Counted from the stretch's first letter, positions 21,291-34,800 are shown. The stretch: DNA of 64,000 nt from Lycorma delicatula (GCF_047948215.1 NC_134456.1:54473459-54537458); one strand, 5' to 3'. The notes: generated from the sequence alone by a model not told the origin. Program-made: numbers and translations.

Positions 21291-23919
21291 CAGAGGTGGA
21301 GAAAGTATATGTTGGATCTACAAAATAAGATTGAAGGGTGGCAGTCCCAAAAAAATTAAGTTAAGTATTTAAGGAAGGAAGGGGCTTGGAAGCAGAAGAG
21401 GAAATATAGTATAAGAAGAAAGGAAATCTGATGCAGTGAGCCTGATTTATAGCAAATCATTAGAAATGATCCAAATCATATTAGCAGTTTCTTTTCACAG
21501 AGTTCAGTAAAGCTTCCTTTAAGTGAGCAGTGGCAATATTTTCAAAAAAGGAAATTACAAAAAAAAGCAATACATTATTCACAAAATGTTTGAAGATATT
21601 CAATAAAGATAAATTTATAATAATGAAGAATAGTATCACAAAGATTCACAATGACAAAGCAGCAGAGGTAAAAAACACTAGGCAGGCAGAGGTAAAAAAC
21701 ACTAAGCTCAGGCATCATAAAGAACCGCAGAGGATGAGTCAATATTGGATAAAACTTTAGATGATGTCTGTGACTATGCAAAAACTGAAGATTGGAATTT
21801 GGTCAATACTGTCAATACATGGGACAGTACAACTTTAGTTGAGTGGAAGATGGCCAGGCCAACAGAACAGCTGGAAGAGATGGACTTCCATATGGAGGTG
21901 GCTAATTTCATAGTTCAATAAATGAACAAGGAGTGTCCCTATTGTTCAATCAGATCCACTAACTTTGCATCAACCAGCTATCTGTTATCCTTCTAAATAG
22001 ATGGAGGAATTAAGAATTTCTAAGAGCAGCTGGACAAAGTTGCACAGGGAGTGCAACCCCTTATAGGGGTGGAGGGGTTCTCCAAAGGACAGGGATAACC
22101 ATAATTAGAAGATACCTATCAAGCATGACAAGGAGAGCCATGCAGATTGAAGAAGGCAAGGCGGAGAGTGCAAACAGGGTAGGTGAAGATAAAACATACA
22201 ATCTATTAGAGCTGGGTGTGGATGTAGGGGAGGGATTTATCTACACCATGGTAAATTGAAACTAACCTCTATTGGTATTTTGGCAGCTGGCAATCTAAAA
22301 ACAACCGATCCTTAATAAATGATAGGGCACAACTACTTATCAGGGTGTCCAACATTAGCCGCTACTGTACTCAATGGGGGTTGATAAAGAGTTTATAGAT
22401 TGGAGGCCTTTGGACATTAGTCGCATTGTATGATTCTTTACAAAGAAGAGAAATGACAATCTATAGGGGGTTAGATTGGACATCACAAGGTAAAGCAAGA
22501 TACATTTAAATACATTTAAAAATACAGTTGTTGAAGACACACAGATGGAGGTTTAAGGATGTCTTTATAATACTAAAATACTGGAAATTCACTATCTGCG
22601 ATATTGGTAATTTATAGATGATAGAAGGTGGTGAAGCAGAGACTTGGCCAATACAAAGTCAAAATGCAGACATTGAGGCGTTCAATTAGCCTAATTAATT
22701 GCACGTTACTTATCCACTTGGAAGAATTTATGAGACATTTGAAATACTAGTGATTCAAAAGAGAGTCTCAGAAGTTTAACAGGAACAGTAACAGCATAAA
22801 CATCAATAACCCTGGAATGAACATTGTATTCGTTTTTTATAACAGAGTAATAGACATGTTTAGTTGGCAGGAGTTTCAGCAAGATGTCATTCTGGGGTGG
22901 AGGTTCAAGTAAATCCAGCTCCAGTTATTAAGGTCAATATACTTTTGACAGCAATGGTTAAAGAGGTATGCCACCATCCAAGTTCATTACAGGAATCGTT
23001 TGATAAGTATGTAGATGGGAATTAAGTGAAGGAGGTAATTAGATAAAGATAGACCACCTCGTTAATAATTTAATTGTGAGATTTCCAAGAAAAATTGAGG
23101 GTTATCAAGAGATACATCATATTATGTTAAGAATGAAGGGGCACCAGGTGACATTCTTCAGAACTAAATTGTGACAACCCAACAGGGAATTCATGAATTG
23201 GCGGAAATATGACTACCGTAATGTTGTTAATACGACTGATTTTTTGGCTCAAGACAATAGGCCCATTCATATCCACATATAATACCTGGATTGTAGAGTA
23301 ATATAGCTGAGTTAGCCACGATAAATGTTTAGCAACATAACATTTTCAACAAGACATCAACCAACTAAAAAAGCAAAAAAGGAACAATGAGCATGACAAT
23401 ATAAAAAGAGGTGCCTATTCCAGAAGAGCCTTAAGGGAATGGAAACAAGGTAGAATGGTGTGGACTACTGAAAATGATGCCGTATTACAGACAAGGGAGA
23501 GAGATATGATGGGAGAATTGCTGTTGCAGGAGTGCTGTTTATGGGAGTGAGTCGGTAAGAGTTATGAGAAATAAATAAACACACTAATGTGTTTCCAAGT
23601 AAGGCAGGTGTTAGGCTGCACAGTGATACATATGCCAATGAGTATAACATTGGGTACGAAACCCCTGATTTATTAGAGAGCAGATATTATTCACTTTCTA
23701 TGAGAGCAGGTGGCTGGAAGTATCTAAACTTTCACCAAGAGAAAGTGGTTACACGGTAGAGCACCTACTATTGGATGATCAAGAGATGGGGATAGAAATA
23801 GAAAACTTTATCTGTTTTTGCTAATGCCTAATGCCGTGTATCAACCTAAATACATCACTAGTGGTCATCTATTTAAGATGATGGGCTGACAGTTTATGTG
23901 TATCAGAGGTGGAGAAAGT
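21291..23919 (+). pseudogene. Decayed coding-like block of unknown origin
   Basis: This 2.6-kb block is visibly richer in G and C than its flanks. It contains several plus-strand open segments with protein-like composition: 21736-21921 (61 codons), 22754-22912 (52), 22864-23025 (53), 23043-23282 (80 codons with one internal TGA) and 23568-23759 (63). They fall in different frames, as expected of one long gene broken by indels. Sample motifs are KTEDWNLVNTV, MFSWQEFQQDVILGW, NWRKYDYRNVV and SRYYSLSMRAGGWKYLNF. I could not match these to a family. The block is bracketed by a 16-bp direct repeat, CAGAGGTGGAGAAAGT (21291-21306, 23904-23919). A mobile element or an old viral integration is possible, as is a dead host gene. 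Confidence 0.4.
21659..21706. repeat. Short tandem duplication
   Basis: GCAGAGGTAAAAAACACTA occurs twice in direct succession with a four-base spacer, inside the decayed block. Confidence 0.7.
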
Positions 23920-26900
23920 GGATAGGAAGAGGTTAGATGTTAACTTAGGTTAATGGGAGCAATATCAGAAGTCTTGCAAAATAGAATTACTAAACTTAGA
24001 ACAAGAACTTTTTAATAATCCTTCCCATACATACAAAAATTAAAAAATATAATTATTTTACTAAGGATATATTATTTAGATAATTTACTAGGATGAATGC
24101 AACCATAATTACTTTAAAATAATGTTAGTAGTAAAAATTTAATACTGGAAAATGCTGAAGAAGTTAAATCGAACAAAAATTTAATACGATTAATTTATCG
24201 TAGAATCTTAAATCTATTAAGAAAATGAATTATCAGAAAAAAATTTTAACTTCAAGATGAAGTCACTTTTAAATCATTTTTAATCCCATATTACCACTGC
24301 TCTCTGGGGATTAATAGCAACAGTTGGAATAGTTCGGCTGAGATTGCACCCTAGTAACTACTTAATGAGTCACTGGGAGTCACTGGGATGAGTCACCTGT
24401 TAAGAAAAAATACAAGGTAATGTTATACATATATTTAAAAAAATGCTGAATGGGAGTTCTTATTAAGATAGGTAATAATGAATTTGCCTGAAGTACTTTC
24501 TTTTGATTTTACACTGTAGGTGAAGAATTTCTTCATTTCTGTAACATGGTAGAAATTAATATTCATTTTTCACCAGCAGCCTTGACGCTTTGTTCCAACT
24601 GTTCCACTACACCTAAATACTGTCAGTACATAAACACTACTCACTAAATTCATGCCGAAAAGATTACTTTACAATGCAAAGTAATAAGTATTGTTTTGCA
24701 TATTGTAATCCATGTTTATTATATTAAACAATGATACTTATTATTTTATTCAATTGCAAACATATACAAAAGTTCATAATGCCAAAGAGATCTCTTATGA
24801 TTCCAGTAACATTAGATAATATAGACAATAGAAAATAATATTATATACATGATTTAGAATTACACAGACATTGCTTATTCCAAAAGAAAAAGATCTACCA
24901 ATAAACAAATAATCTTTATGTATCATTTTTAATTAAAAAAAGTGATCAAGACAACATTATTATTTTCTACAAATTACAGACAGAAAATAAGAAAAAAAAT
25001 GTTTATTGTAATATGATTTTACTTTTACAATAAAAGATATAATACTGCAGAAGAACTGTACCGAGAGATAAAAGGATTAAAAAAATGTATTTTAATGCAC
25101 AATATACTCATTACAGAATCCTAATTTGTGCAATGAAGTCTCAAAATTTTTAAAAAGAACATATTTTTACCTTGGAAAAATAACAGATAAAATCTAAATA
25201 TTTTGTCTTTTATTTGCCAATTACTACCTTTAAATAAATAAATGTTATTGCCCTTCCACTTCAACCTTCATGTTAGAGTGGTATTGTATCTTTCATCGGA
25301 ATGATTCAACGTTTAAAAAAAATTCACCATACTATACATAATTTTAACTGGCTGTCACCCTGTTTTTTATGCGATAACATAAATAAAACTGTAGAAAAGA
25401 TACAAAAACATTAAAAAAAAGTAATTTTTATATTAGTCTATGTAATAAAAACAAACAAAAATACTGATTGCAGAATCTTTATTTTTGATAAGTATTTAGT
25501 TAGTTATCTATATATCACTTGCTATAAACTTAGATGCGAATGACATTATTGAAGACATGTCCTGACAAAGACTCAACAAATCAACAATTTTTATTTTCAT
25601 TTACAAATGAAAAAGCTCAACATTATGCCAAGCGGTTGGAGGTGGACTGCTGGATGATATGATGTCGAATTGACAACTTTTAGAGTGAAATTAAAGACTG
25701 CAAGAAAGATTAGTGATCTTTAAACTAAAAATTAAGGAAAAATTAAAAAATATATAACATATATGGTAAAGATTTTAATTTGCAGAAACACATTCTACTG
25801 TATAAGAAAAAAATGGTTCCAAAGAATCGGAAGAGGTTGTGTGATCATATACAGGCTATCTCGTTTCTTTCTTAATGAGATATTAAACACTTACATTTAT
25901 AATAGCACGAGATTTTGAAATAATTGGCAAGTTATGTGATAAGATATAGCTAAAATTTTTAAAGGTATTAGAAAAAGTAATTTTTAGTTAGAACATTTTC
26001 AAAATAAACTCTTTTGAAAGAAAGTGAAACATAAAAAATTAATATTATCTTTCATCTTTCAAAGAATATGTAGAAGAAATTTAAATCATATCTACCATTT
26101 CTTCTTAAATAAAAAATATACTCTATATTTCATTTCATGACAAAGCAGATAATAAAAAACTGGTTATAAAAATATAAATATCTAACTGATAAAAAAACCA
26201 TCTCCCTACACATGCACCAGAAAAGTTAATTTTAAATTAAAAATGCAATTTTAGTAAGAGTTTTAAAGAAAGTATTCATCATAAAAAATATATTTACAAA
26301 TATAATACTGAATGAACATATGTATGGTTACTTATATGTATACACATTAATTAATTATCTTTATAATACTATCATGACAAAACTTCCTACATTTTTTTTA
26401 AATAAAACAAAAATGTGGAGAAATGAAGGCGTTATGAAAATAATAAATTGATTAAAATACGGTTTTTCATATTATTCAATGTACAGTTAAATGAATGACA
26501 ATTAATTAACCAATTCAAATGCAATATTTATAATCCTTGATCAATTTAATGAGTACTAATTTAATTAATAATATAAATTAAACATTAAAGAAATAGTAAA
26601 TTTTTAAAAAAACATGTAGTGAAGTTAAAAGGAAACAATTTGGGCCCTTGAACTATACATTAATTAACTAGACAAATTATATAAATAACAAAAAAAACCC
26701 AAGAATATAACTGAAAATTTTAGTTAGGATGGTTAATTTTAGAATGGTTTTAAGGTTTTAAAACCTTTAAAACTATCCTCTGGGATGGTTTTTTAGGTTT
26801 TTATAATACGTTTGTTGTAGAAAGCAGCAGAAAGCTGCTTTCACTAGAAAAATATTAAAGGTTTCACTAGAGAATAAAAAATGTTCGAAAGGCATGTGAT

Positions 26901-27097
26901 ATTGTAATATTTCAAAATATTCAAAAATATTTTGAAATAATCATGGAGGATACTACCGTTAAAGCATTAAGTGGTTGAAAAGTCATGATGAAGATATACT
27001 AAATGGTGAACAAAGAGAATAAAAAATCAATGAAAGGAGTTAAAAGTTACTGGAAAGATAAATCAATGCATACTCCAATGAAGACTTAAGAAGGAAT
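23920..27097. other. AT-rich DNA, no gene recognised
   Basis: It contains a small local duplication, GAGTCACTGG, repeated at about 24368-24388, and short inverted repeats at 26755-26790 and 26822-26842. No coding content was supported. Confidence 0.45.
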
Positions 27098-27162
27098 GAG
27101 TAAAGGTGAGCTGCATCAAACCAGTCAAATGACTGAAGACAAAAAAAAAAAAGAGTAAAGGT
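27098..27162 (+). mobile_element. Extremely short (45-bp) LINE insertion with 10-bp target-site duplications
   Basis: GAGTAAAGGT at 27098-27107 is repeated at 27153-27162. The 45 bp between them are the last 33 bp of the RTE-like LINE (GAGCTGCATCAAACCAGTCA, then AATGACTGAAGAC) plus a 12-A tail. It is the same 3' end as the copy at 12139-12183. Confidence 0.88.
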
Positions 27163-27690
27163 AGAAAAGTGTGAATATAAGTGCGAGTATAAAGTAGATG
27201 TGAGGTAGGAAACGTGAAGGCAAAGGAAAAATATAAAAGAATGAAGAAAAAAATTGCATGTTACTATACCCTAAAGCAAAATTACACATTTAGGTGTACT
27301 CCAATTAAAATTGGATTAATTATAGTTTACAATAAAAAAAATACCTGGAATTATCTTGGCAATAGGAAAGCCGGGAAGCTTTCCTATCAGGTTTTTCAAA
27401 TATAAGGTCTACCAATAAATTTCATGAACACATACATTTGCAGCAACTGTTTGGAAGCATAATATTGATTTACTGTAATCATTACATTGACTTCTCAAGC
27501 TGCACCACTGACACAAAACAACACAATTATTTTGTTTCTGAATGATGTCTGTATTCTTGAATGGTAGGTCTATGTTTTAGTATACCACCACAAGAATATC
27601 ACTGTTAGAAATTAGAGAAATAAAAAACTGCATTTCTCATCAAACTTGACAAAAGTGGAAATAAAGGAAATTTTAGTACACAAGTTTATA
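27163..27690. other. AT-rich DNA, no gene recognised
   Basis: No supported feature. It leads into the mariner relic. Confidence 0.4.
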
Positions 27691-28450
27691 AGGATAATTC
27701 TAAATAGAAAATATCAGTTTATGTCTGTAAAATGGTTTTTCTGAGGAAAGTGAAAGCATTATTGATGAAGAAGTTAGAATTTCCATAAATGAGCCAAACA
27801 ATACAGAAATTTGTAAATTTATGAATGAAAATTGTTACCCGACAGTTAAAGGCACAACAGCATAAGTGAACATAGAGAAACAGTTAGGAAAACCTTAATA
27901 TGAATAAGGTATGTGAAAAAAATGTACTGAAACAGTTCACTGGTGAGTAGAAGCAATGACAATTTGAAATTTTGCAAGACCTTTATAGAGCCAAGATAAC
28001 ATTTTGAGTTATATCATTAAAGGTTAATTCATGGATCTAAAAATACGACCCTGTCATGATGTGACCAACCAGAAAATGAAAGAATGGCAATTCTCCAACC
28101 CTATCATGAAAATTTGTGCTAACTGGGATCACAGTGAACCGGACCTGCTATGTGGAAATGCCAACACAGCTAAATGAAAAAATTAAGATAAAAATATACA
28201 AAAGTTTGGCCGGTAACTCATGGATCTTGTATTATGACAATGCACTTGTACTTTTCTGAGAACTTTAAGCAAGAAAATAAACCACATTGTTGAAAGACCC
28301 ACTTTATTTATCATATCTTCTCATATATGGGATATGTTAAAGGGATGCATTTTGGTAACACTGATGACACAAAAGGAATACCATGACAGCTCTTAAAGCA
28401 ACTTCAGAAAAATAGTTCAAAGACTTTTTTGAAGAAGAAGAGATAGAATA
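27691..28450 (+). mobile_element. Heavily decayed mariner relic
   Basis: Degenerate frames carry mariner transposase landmarks in the right order. NMNKVCEKNVLKQFTGE (about 27893-27950) corresponds to the 'MRKVCAKMVPKNLT' block. KYDPV...PTRK, and in another frame KMKEWQFSNP, correspond to the 'YDPETK..S..W' block. NSWILYYDNA (about 28215-28245) is the 'HHDNAPAH' block with the Asp retained. The tail TALKATSEK.FKDFFEE matches the C-terminal 'LKAI..EFKDCFE' block. Stops and frameshifts are frequent and no inverted ends were recognised. Confidence 0.6.
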
Positions 28451-28666
28451 AGAATGAACAAGAGATAAAAAATTCTTAATTACAAAAAAAGACATAAAAA
28501 ATGTTTTATCTTAAGACCTAGAATTGATAAATTTATTCAGTAATAAATGCAAGCATACAGAATAAAAACTATGTAAGAAGAGAATGATTACATTACATGA
28601 AGTAGATAATTACAAAAAAAAGATAGTTATTTTGGAATTAGCACAGTAATGAAGAGTTGGGACAAT

Positions 28667-28816
28667 TTGTCATTAAATCCATTAGTCCACAGGGGCTCAT
28701 CCCGGTCAGGCATGGCATTTTCACACATGCTACAAATTGTTCATCTTAACCTCTGAAGCAATACTTAATGATGGTCCTGGAGGTGAAATAAGAAGAAAAA
28801 AAAATTGTCATTAAAT
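28667..28816 (+). mobile_element. Short SINE (family B) with 12-bp target-site duplications
   Basis: TTGTCATTAAAT at 28667-28678 is repeated at 28805-28816, enclosing 126 bp that end in an A-run. The body (GTCAGGCATGGCATTTTCAC, then ACATGCTACAAATTG) matches the nested element at 14379-14511. Its 3' part, CCTCTGAAGCAATACTTAATG...GGAGGTGAAATAAG, resembles the tail of the longer SINE family A. Confidence 0.82.
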
Positions 28817-29913
28817 GACTGAATGACTGAACACCCTCCCACTTAACATTTTATAAGTTTTTATGTATAAATGGACAGAAGAGTAACCGAATATAAAATA
28901 TCTATTTATATTGTTGTTGAATGCTTTCAAAACATAAAAATTTGATAAGATAAAAGGATGAATAATTAATTTAAATACATGAAGTACTGAGCTGTGAACA
29001 CCATATCACAAAATATAACGTAAAAAAATATAACTTTCCTCAGTTGATTTAAATAAAATAAGTACAACAAAATCAGTCTGCACAGAAAAATAAATAAAGG
29101 AACTAAAATTAGAGCTTATTGTAAAGCTACATATAATGCATAAATAAATACTTTATACATAAAATTTCAACCAAAATTATTAATAATTTTTATTGTGTAG
29201 TAATATTAAACTTAATAATCTATTAAAATAAATAAGCATTATAAATAACCTATGCTTAATTATGCACACATACATGAAAATTATTTGTCCATAGTTATTA
29301 ATTCACAACTATAATAATTTTTAAAATCTTATTTTATTTTTTTAAAAACAAATTAATCAATAATGTATTGGGTTTATAAAAGTACACTAACTGTAACATT
29401 ATAAATACTTAAATTTCACTAATGAAAAGAAGGAATTCAAATGAATCGGTTAATTAAAAATCAGTATTCCAGACTATGAAGTATACAAATAATGTAAAAT
29501 AAATAACAAATGATGTAAAATGAAATAACAGATTTATAATAGTAGGATATTATATATGAGTTTCTACGATTAACTTCTCTTTAGAATATTTACACAAACC
29601 ATCTTGTATACTTGCATGAAATACATGTTCATGCATTCTCACATATACACATTTGTTAAGCACTCTCCGTAATAAATATAATTCCATACTACAAAAAATT
29701 ACAAAATTATTTTGATTTATTTTACATAGGTCACCACAGAATAAAATATAATTGAATACAAGATGAATGAAAACTTATTTACTGACCTAAAAATATAATC
29801 CATTTTAATAATAATGAAATAGATTAAAATCAAAAAGTTAAACAACAATTTTATAAAATATTAAAAATACATGTTATAATAACGAAGTATATACACATAC
29901 AAATACATAATTG

Positions 29914-29961
<48 letters not shown>

Positions 29962-31511
29962 ATATATATATTTTTTAAATAAATTAAAAAAATAATTATA
30001 AATAATCTACACTTAACTGTTCAAATATGTATATGAAAAGTATTTGGTTATAATAATTAATCCATAACTATAATAATAGTTTTACAGTCTTATTTTTTTT
30101 TTTTACAAAATAAAAATGTAATCAACTCACTAATAATTTGGATTTAAGGAAGTTCAACAGCTAAAAAATTAATAAAACAAATTAGATGTTACACTAGTTA
30201 TATCTTTAAAAATGATCTGAATATTACTTTAAAATTAATATCTTTAATAAAAACAGTGACTTTCATTAAATTCCAAATAATGTATTTAAATTACCATAAT
30301 AATGAAGTCCAGACATGAAAATTTATAGTGATTTCTGTTTCATGCTCATGATGAAATCATCAACTTTATTATATAATTTAACTTTAGTTTGTTAACAATT
30401 TAAAAATTACAAGAATCATTTAAACAATAAATATTGCTTTTATAAACAACAAAGTAGAATCTACTTAGTCAACTGTAGTACGATTAATTTAGTCATAATT
30501 TGTTATCTAATTATAAGTCATGTAAATAATTTATTTTAAAATTATTTACACAAATATATATATATTAATAAATAAAGAATAAAAGTATTGATTCATGTAA
30601 ATTGTTCTAATAAAACATTGTTTTAATAACAAGTAAAGATTTTAAATAGTGATCAATTTGTAAAATTATAACCTCTTCAGAAGGATAATTATTTTAACCC
30701 AGCTAATAACGAAGCTTTTAGTATAGATTTGTAGATCCGATCAGTCGTAATACAACACAGAAATAAATGATACTCTATGCCTAGAATAATGAATTCCCAT
30801 TTGTAGAGAAGCACAATAATTCTTGCAATTCCACAATGGAGATTTTATTCAGATGCTGAACTTCAGTGCAGCAGTACAACCATCACCCAAGCAATAATTT
30901 CTTGGACAGGTATCTTTCTCTGAAGTACATTGGTGCAGTTTACAAATGTTCACACAAATTTGGGACAGCAGCAACCACAACACAGTTGAAGGTAAAGATC
31001 ATCTTTCAACAAATTAAAATCTACACTATATGCAAATACAAATTCTAAACAAAAAATACCATTTCCGGTAGAATTAATGAAAGATGATTAATTTAAATTT
31101 TAAATACTTCCACTGCACCTACAATAATACTAATTTTTTTAATCAATAACAAACCTAAGAAAAAACTACTACAATTTCTTAAAATAAAAATAAAAAATTA
31201 TCATACACAACAGAACATGAATTTATATTTATATTTTAGACACAAAAAAAAGTAAAGTAAATTGTTACTAACTGCCTTAAATCCAGTCATACTTTACAAT
31301 CAATAAACTTAATTTTTTAACTGTAACAAAAAAAAATTACTGACAACCTACAAATAAAAAAATATTTTATAAAATGAATATAAAAATACAATATTTTTTT
31401 TTATTCTTTATTTTAAGAGATTCAAAACAATAACTAATTAACTACTTATATTAAATAAATCATAAGATTAAAATTATAATCACTAAAGATAATTATTGTA
31501 AAATATTATCA
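28817..31511. other. AT-rich DNA downstream of the GRB gene, including its probable 3'UTR
   Basis: No other gene recognised. On the minus strand poly(A)-signal-like AATAAA motifs lie at 31407-31412 and 31400-31405, about 100 nt past the GRB stop, so the mature transcript may end just below. The rest is low-complexity A/T. Confidence 0.4.
29920..29959. repeat. (TA)n microsatellite
   Basis: About 20 consecutive TA units. Confidence 0.95.
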
Positions 31512-31800
31512 TCAAAAGTTACTATTGATGCTAGGTTTATCAGAATATAGTGGTCCAGTAGGGCTTTGTACAAGATAATGAGTAAGTCGTGTAGGTAAAC
31601 AACCAGCATTTAATTGATAAAATTCAACGAGCTGTAATAGGTCATAAAATTTAGTTACACCACTGTCTAATGTATAACACAATGCATCACGTACAGGATC
31701 CATTACCGGCTGAATTTGTGAATGGATAACTTTACCGCCACAACGAAATGTTAAAACGAATGATCCTGGATTACTCCTGCTCTCACGAACTAAGAATACA
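31512..31800 (-). CDS. Grb14: GRB-family adaptor, terminal exon: SH2 domain from strand B to C-terminus
   Basis: 95 codons plus stop (TGA, complement of 31512-31514). The acceptor TTTTTTACAG precedes a T that completes a Gly codon split with the previous exon. The exon carries the phosphotyrosine-binding Arg in FLVRES, the βD segment KVIHSQIQPV with its His, and the GRB-type C-terminal part FYDLLQLVEFYQLNAGCLPT...LTHYLV. After the SH2 fold there is a short 16-residue tail, where vertebrate members stop soon after the domain. Confidence 0.93.
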
Positions 31801-34800
31801 CTGTAAAAAATATAAATTGAAATAAATGACAAAAAAAAAAAAATTATAAAACATACAGTATATTTTACATTATAAAATTAAAGTAAAGCATGCTTACCTA
31901 AAATCCTCTAGGCCACTTGGGTTTTTGTACAACAGAATCAATAATGCTTAATTCTACAAGATGAGTTCTCTAAGTAACTCTTAGTCACTTATTTAACTCA
32001 AATAGTAACTTCCACCTCAGAGTTTCAGATGGACCAGTTTGGTAGTTTATCCAATTCCTAAATAATTTTTTTAAGATAAAATGGGTTCTTGGAATTAAAA
32101 AAGAGTTGAGAGAAAGGACTCATCAATTCAAAGATACTGCAAGCTTTGTATGAGTTCAGAGTAACTTATGGTTTTGCCCTGCAGCCATATAAATCATTAC
32201 AATAGAAACTCCCTTACAAAGTGGAGAAAATATAAATAAAACACTGCACCCACAAGCATATTATTTGTTGCTTTATACATCCATATGTTTTATATGGCTG
32301 TGATACATCCATATGTTTTATATGGCTGTGATACATCCATATGTTTTATATGGCTGTGATACATGTAATACATCTAAGATACAGATGACACTAGTCTGAG
32401 TTGTTTTCTGTGAAAGTAATGATTTGTTTTAGACAATTTTTTTGGTTAACACAGTGAACATTTTTCATTTTTAGTACTGATCACATGCATTTTGTTATGC
32501 TGGGCATGCTAATATGTTTCAGTATATTTATATCAGAGAAGAACAATTTGAACATGAGACGTATTGCTGCAAAATTCTTACCGAGACTGTTGAACAGCGA
32601 CCAGAAACAAAATCACGTGGCTGTCTATAGTGAATTGAAAAATTCAGCAAGAGATGACCCTAACTTCATCTCCAACATCATAACCGGTGATGAGACATGG
32701 GTGTACGGGTATGACCCTGAAACTAAGCAGCAGTCATCGCAGTGGAAGTCGCCAAGTTCACTGCGGCCAAAAAAAGCACACCAAGTTAGCAGCAACGTGA
32801 AGTCAATGATGATTGTTTTTTTCTACATCAAATGCATTAACCATAAGGAATTTGTTCCTATTGGTCAAACTGTTAATGGGATGTTCTATTGTGAAGTTTT
32901 GAAGCGGTTACGTGAAAGCATTAGGCGCAAACGTTCAGATCTGTGTGGTAACAACAGCTGGGTTCTGCACCATGACAACGCGCCTGCGCACATATCGCTA
33001 GCCATTCGGAATTTCTTGGCTTCCAAAAAGACGGTAGTGATTCCCCACCCACCCTATTCGCCTGACCTTGCCCTGTGCGACTTTTTTCTCTTTCTGAAAA
33101 TAAAATTTCAATTGAAAGGCCGTCATTTTAACACAATTGAGGAGATTCAGAAAGAAATGCAGAACGTGCTTCGAATACTTACACCTGCAGACTTCCAGGG
33201 ATGCATGGAATCATGGGAAAAATGCTGGGATCACTGTATCAATGGGATTACTTTGAAGGAGAAAGTGAAAATTATAAGTTATGGTAAGCTATTTTATTTT
33301 TATGGTAAAATTCTTTTGGGTAGCAAAAGAAACTTTTGGATAGCACCTCGTATGTCAATCTGTTTTCCTGTACCTGTTTTTACTACACATTTTCTTCTTA
33401 AATTGAATTACCTGACCCATATGTCTTGAGGAAATGGCCAATCAAGTTACTTCTTCACCACCAATTCTGATTTAACTTGGAATAAATATTATTCATTAAT
33501 AATTAAATCAAAGGGCTATCCAGAACGTAACTTACATTTTGCTATAAAAAAAATAACAGCTATTGGAAAAACATTTATTAATAAAATTTGAAAATTCATC
33601 AATGCATACTGAGATCAGGTTAGCAACAATCTCCAAGATGGCACTATTACTCCCACTTCACAAACAACAAAACCTCTGGATAGCCCTCGTATAATTTATT
33701 TAGACTCAATAATGTGATTATACAGAAACCCTCCCCCCCCCCCCCACATTAATTTGTGAGTTTGTGTTACATTAACAAAATTAATTATTATATGTTGACA
33801 CTATATATGACACGAAACAAACAAACTATAATCTACTTCATCTTTAATTACTATGTATTAATAGAAGTAAAAGAAAACCAGGTGGTTGTCAATATGAACC
33901 TTAGGCTCCTCGTAATGAACCTCTTTATCTTATTATATAAATGTCCATAGAAAGTCTTTGTTTGTTACAACTGACATAAATTAGTTAATTCTAAATAATA
34001 AAGTACTGTTAATTATACATTATAATTATTTGCAATTACTAATTTTTATTTTTAATAATAACTTAATAAATGTTTTCCAAAAGATTTATTTTAACGTGGG
34101 GGATTCTAGTTCCATCTTGTTGAAGGAAACCCGCACATGATTTTCCCTTTTCTACTAACAAGAGGAAGGAATTTGGAACACACTACATAAACACACATCA
34201 TTTCTTACAGGTAGTCAAAAATATTATTATTAATTTTGAAGTAAGCTTTGGAAGGATATATCAAAGCCATAATGCTTTTGTGATAAATAATTTTATTTAT
34301 GTTTTACTCTGGCATTAATTAACATATAAGAACAAGTTTTATCAAAATTAGAGGAAAGAACTTGTGTGTAAATTAAGCTATAATTAATAAATTGATTACA
34401 ATATAACATAATATAGATTACTGAAATAAGAGACATACCCGTCAACGGTACCATGCCTAGTAACTAATGCTGTTGCCTGATCTCTTGACATACCACTATG
34501 AAACCAAGGTTGTGTTATATGAACACCTGATTCAAGTCCTTGAACCACGACAGCAGGTCTTGGTCCAGCTCTCCATCTTCTTTTCCAGCTGTAACCCTCC
34601 GCAACAGCAATCGCTTTTGCTTCTTTTGGATCTTCAACAATTCGTCCAACACTGCCAGTGAAGTCCATAGCCACCCTAGATCGTACACTTTCCTGTAAAT
34701 TTATAAATACGATAAAAAATAATATAAGAGAATGATTGAATTGTAATGTAATGTGTTAATATGTAATATAAGTTTCTAATACTTCTGTTTGTAAACTTCA

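Larger units (their letters stand above)
31801..34438 (-). other. GRB intron carrying a mariner, a MITE and a 28-bp tandem repeat
   Basis: 2.6 kb between the two SH2 exons (donor GTATGT, acceptor TTTACAG on the minus strand). The mobile elements inside are listed separately. The remaining DNA is AT-rich. Confidence 0.8.
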
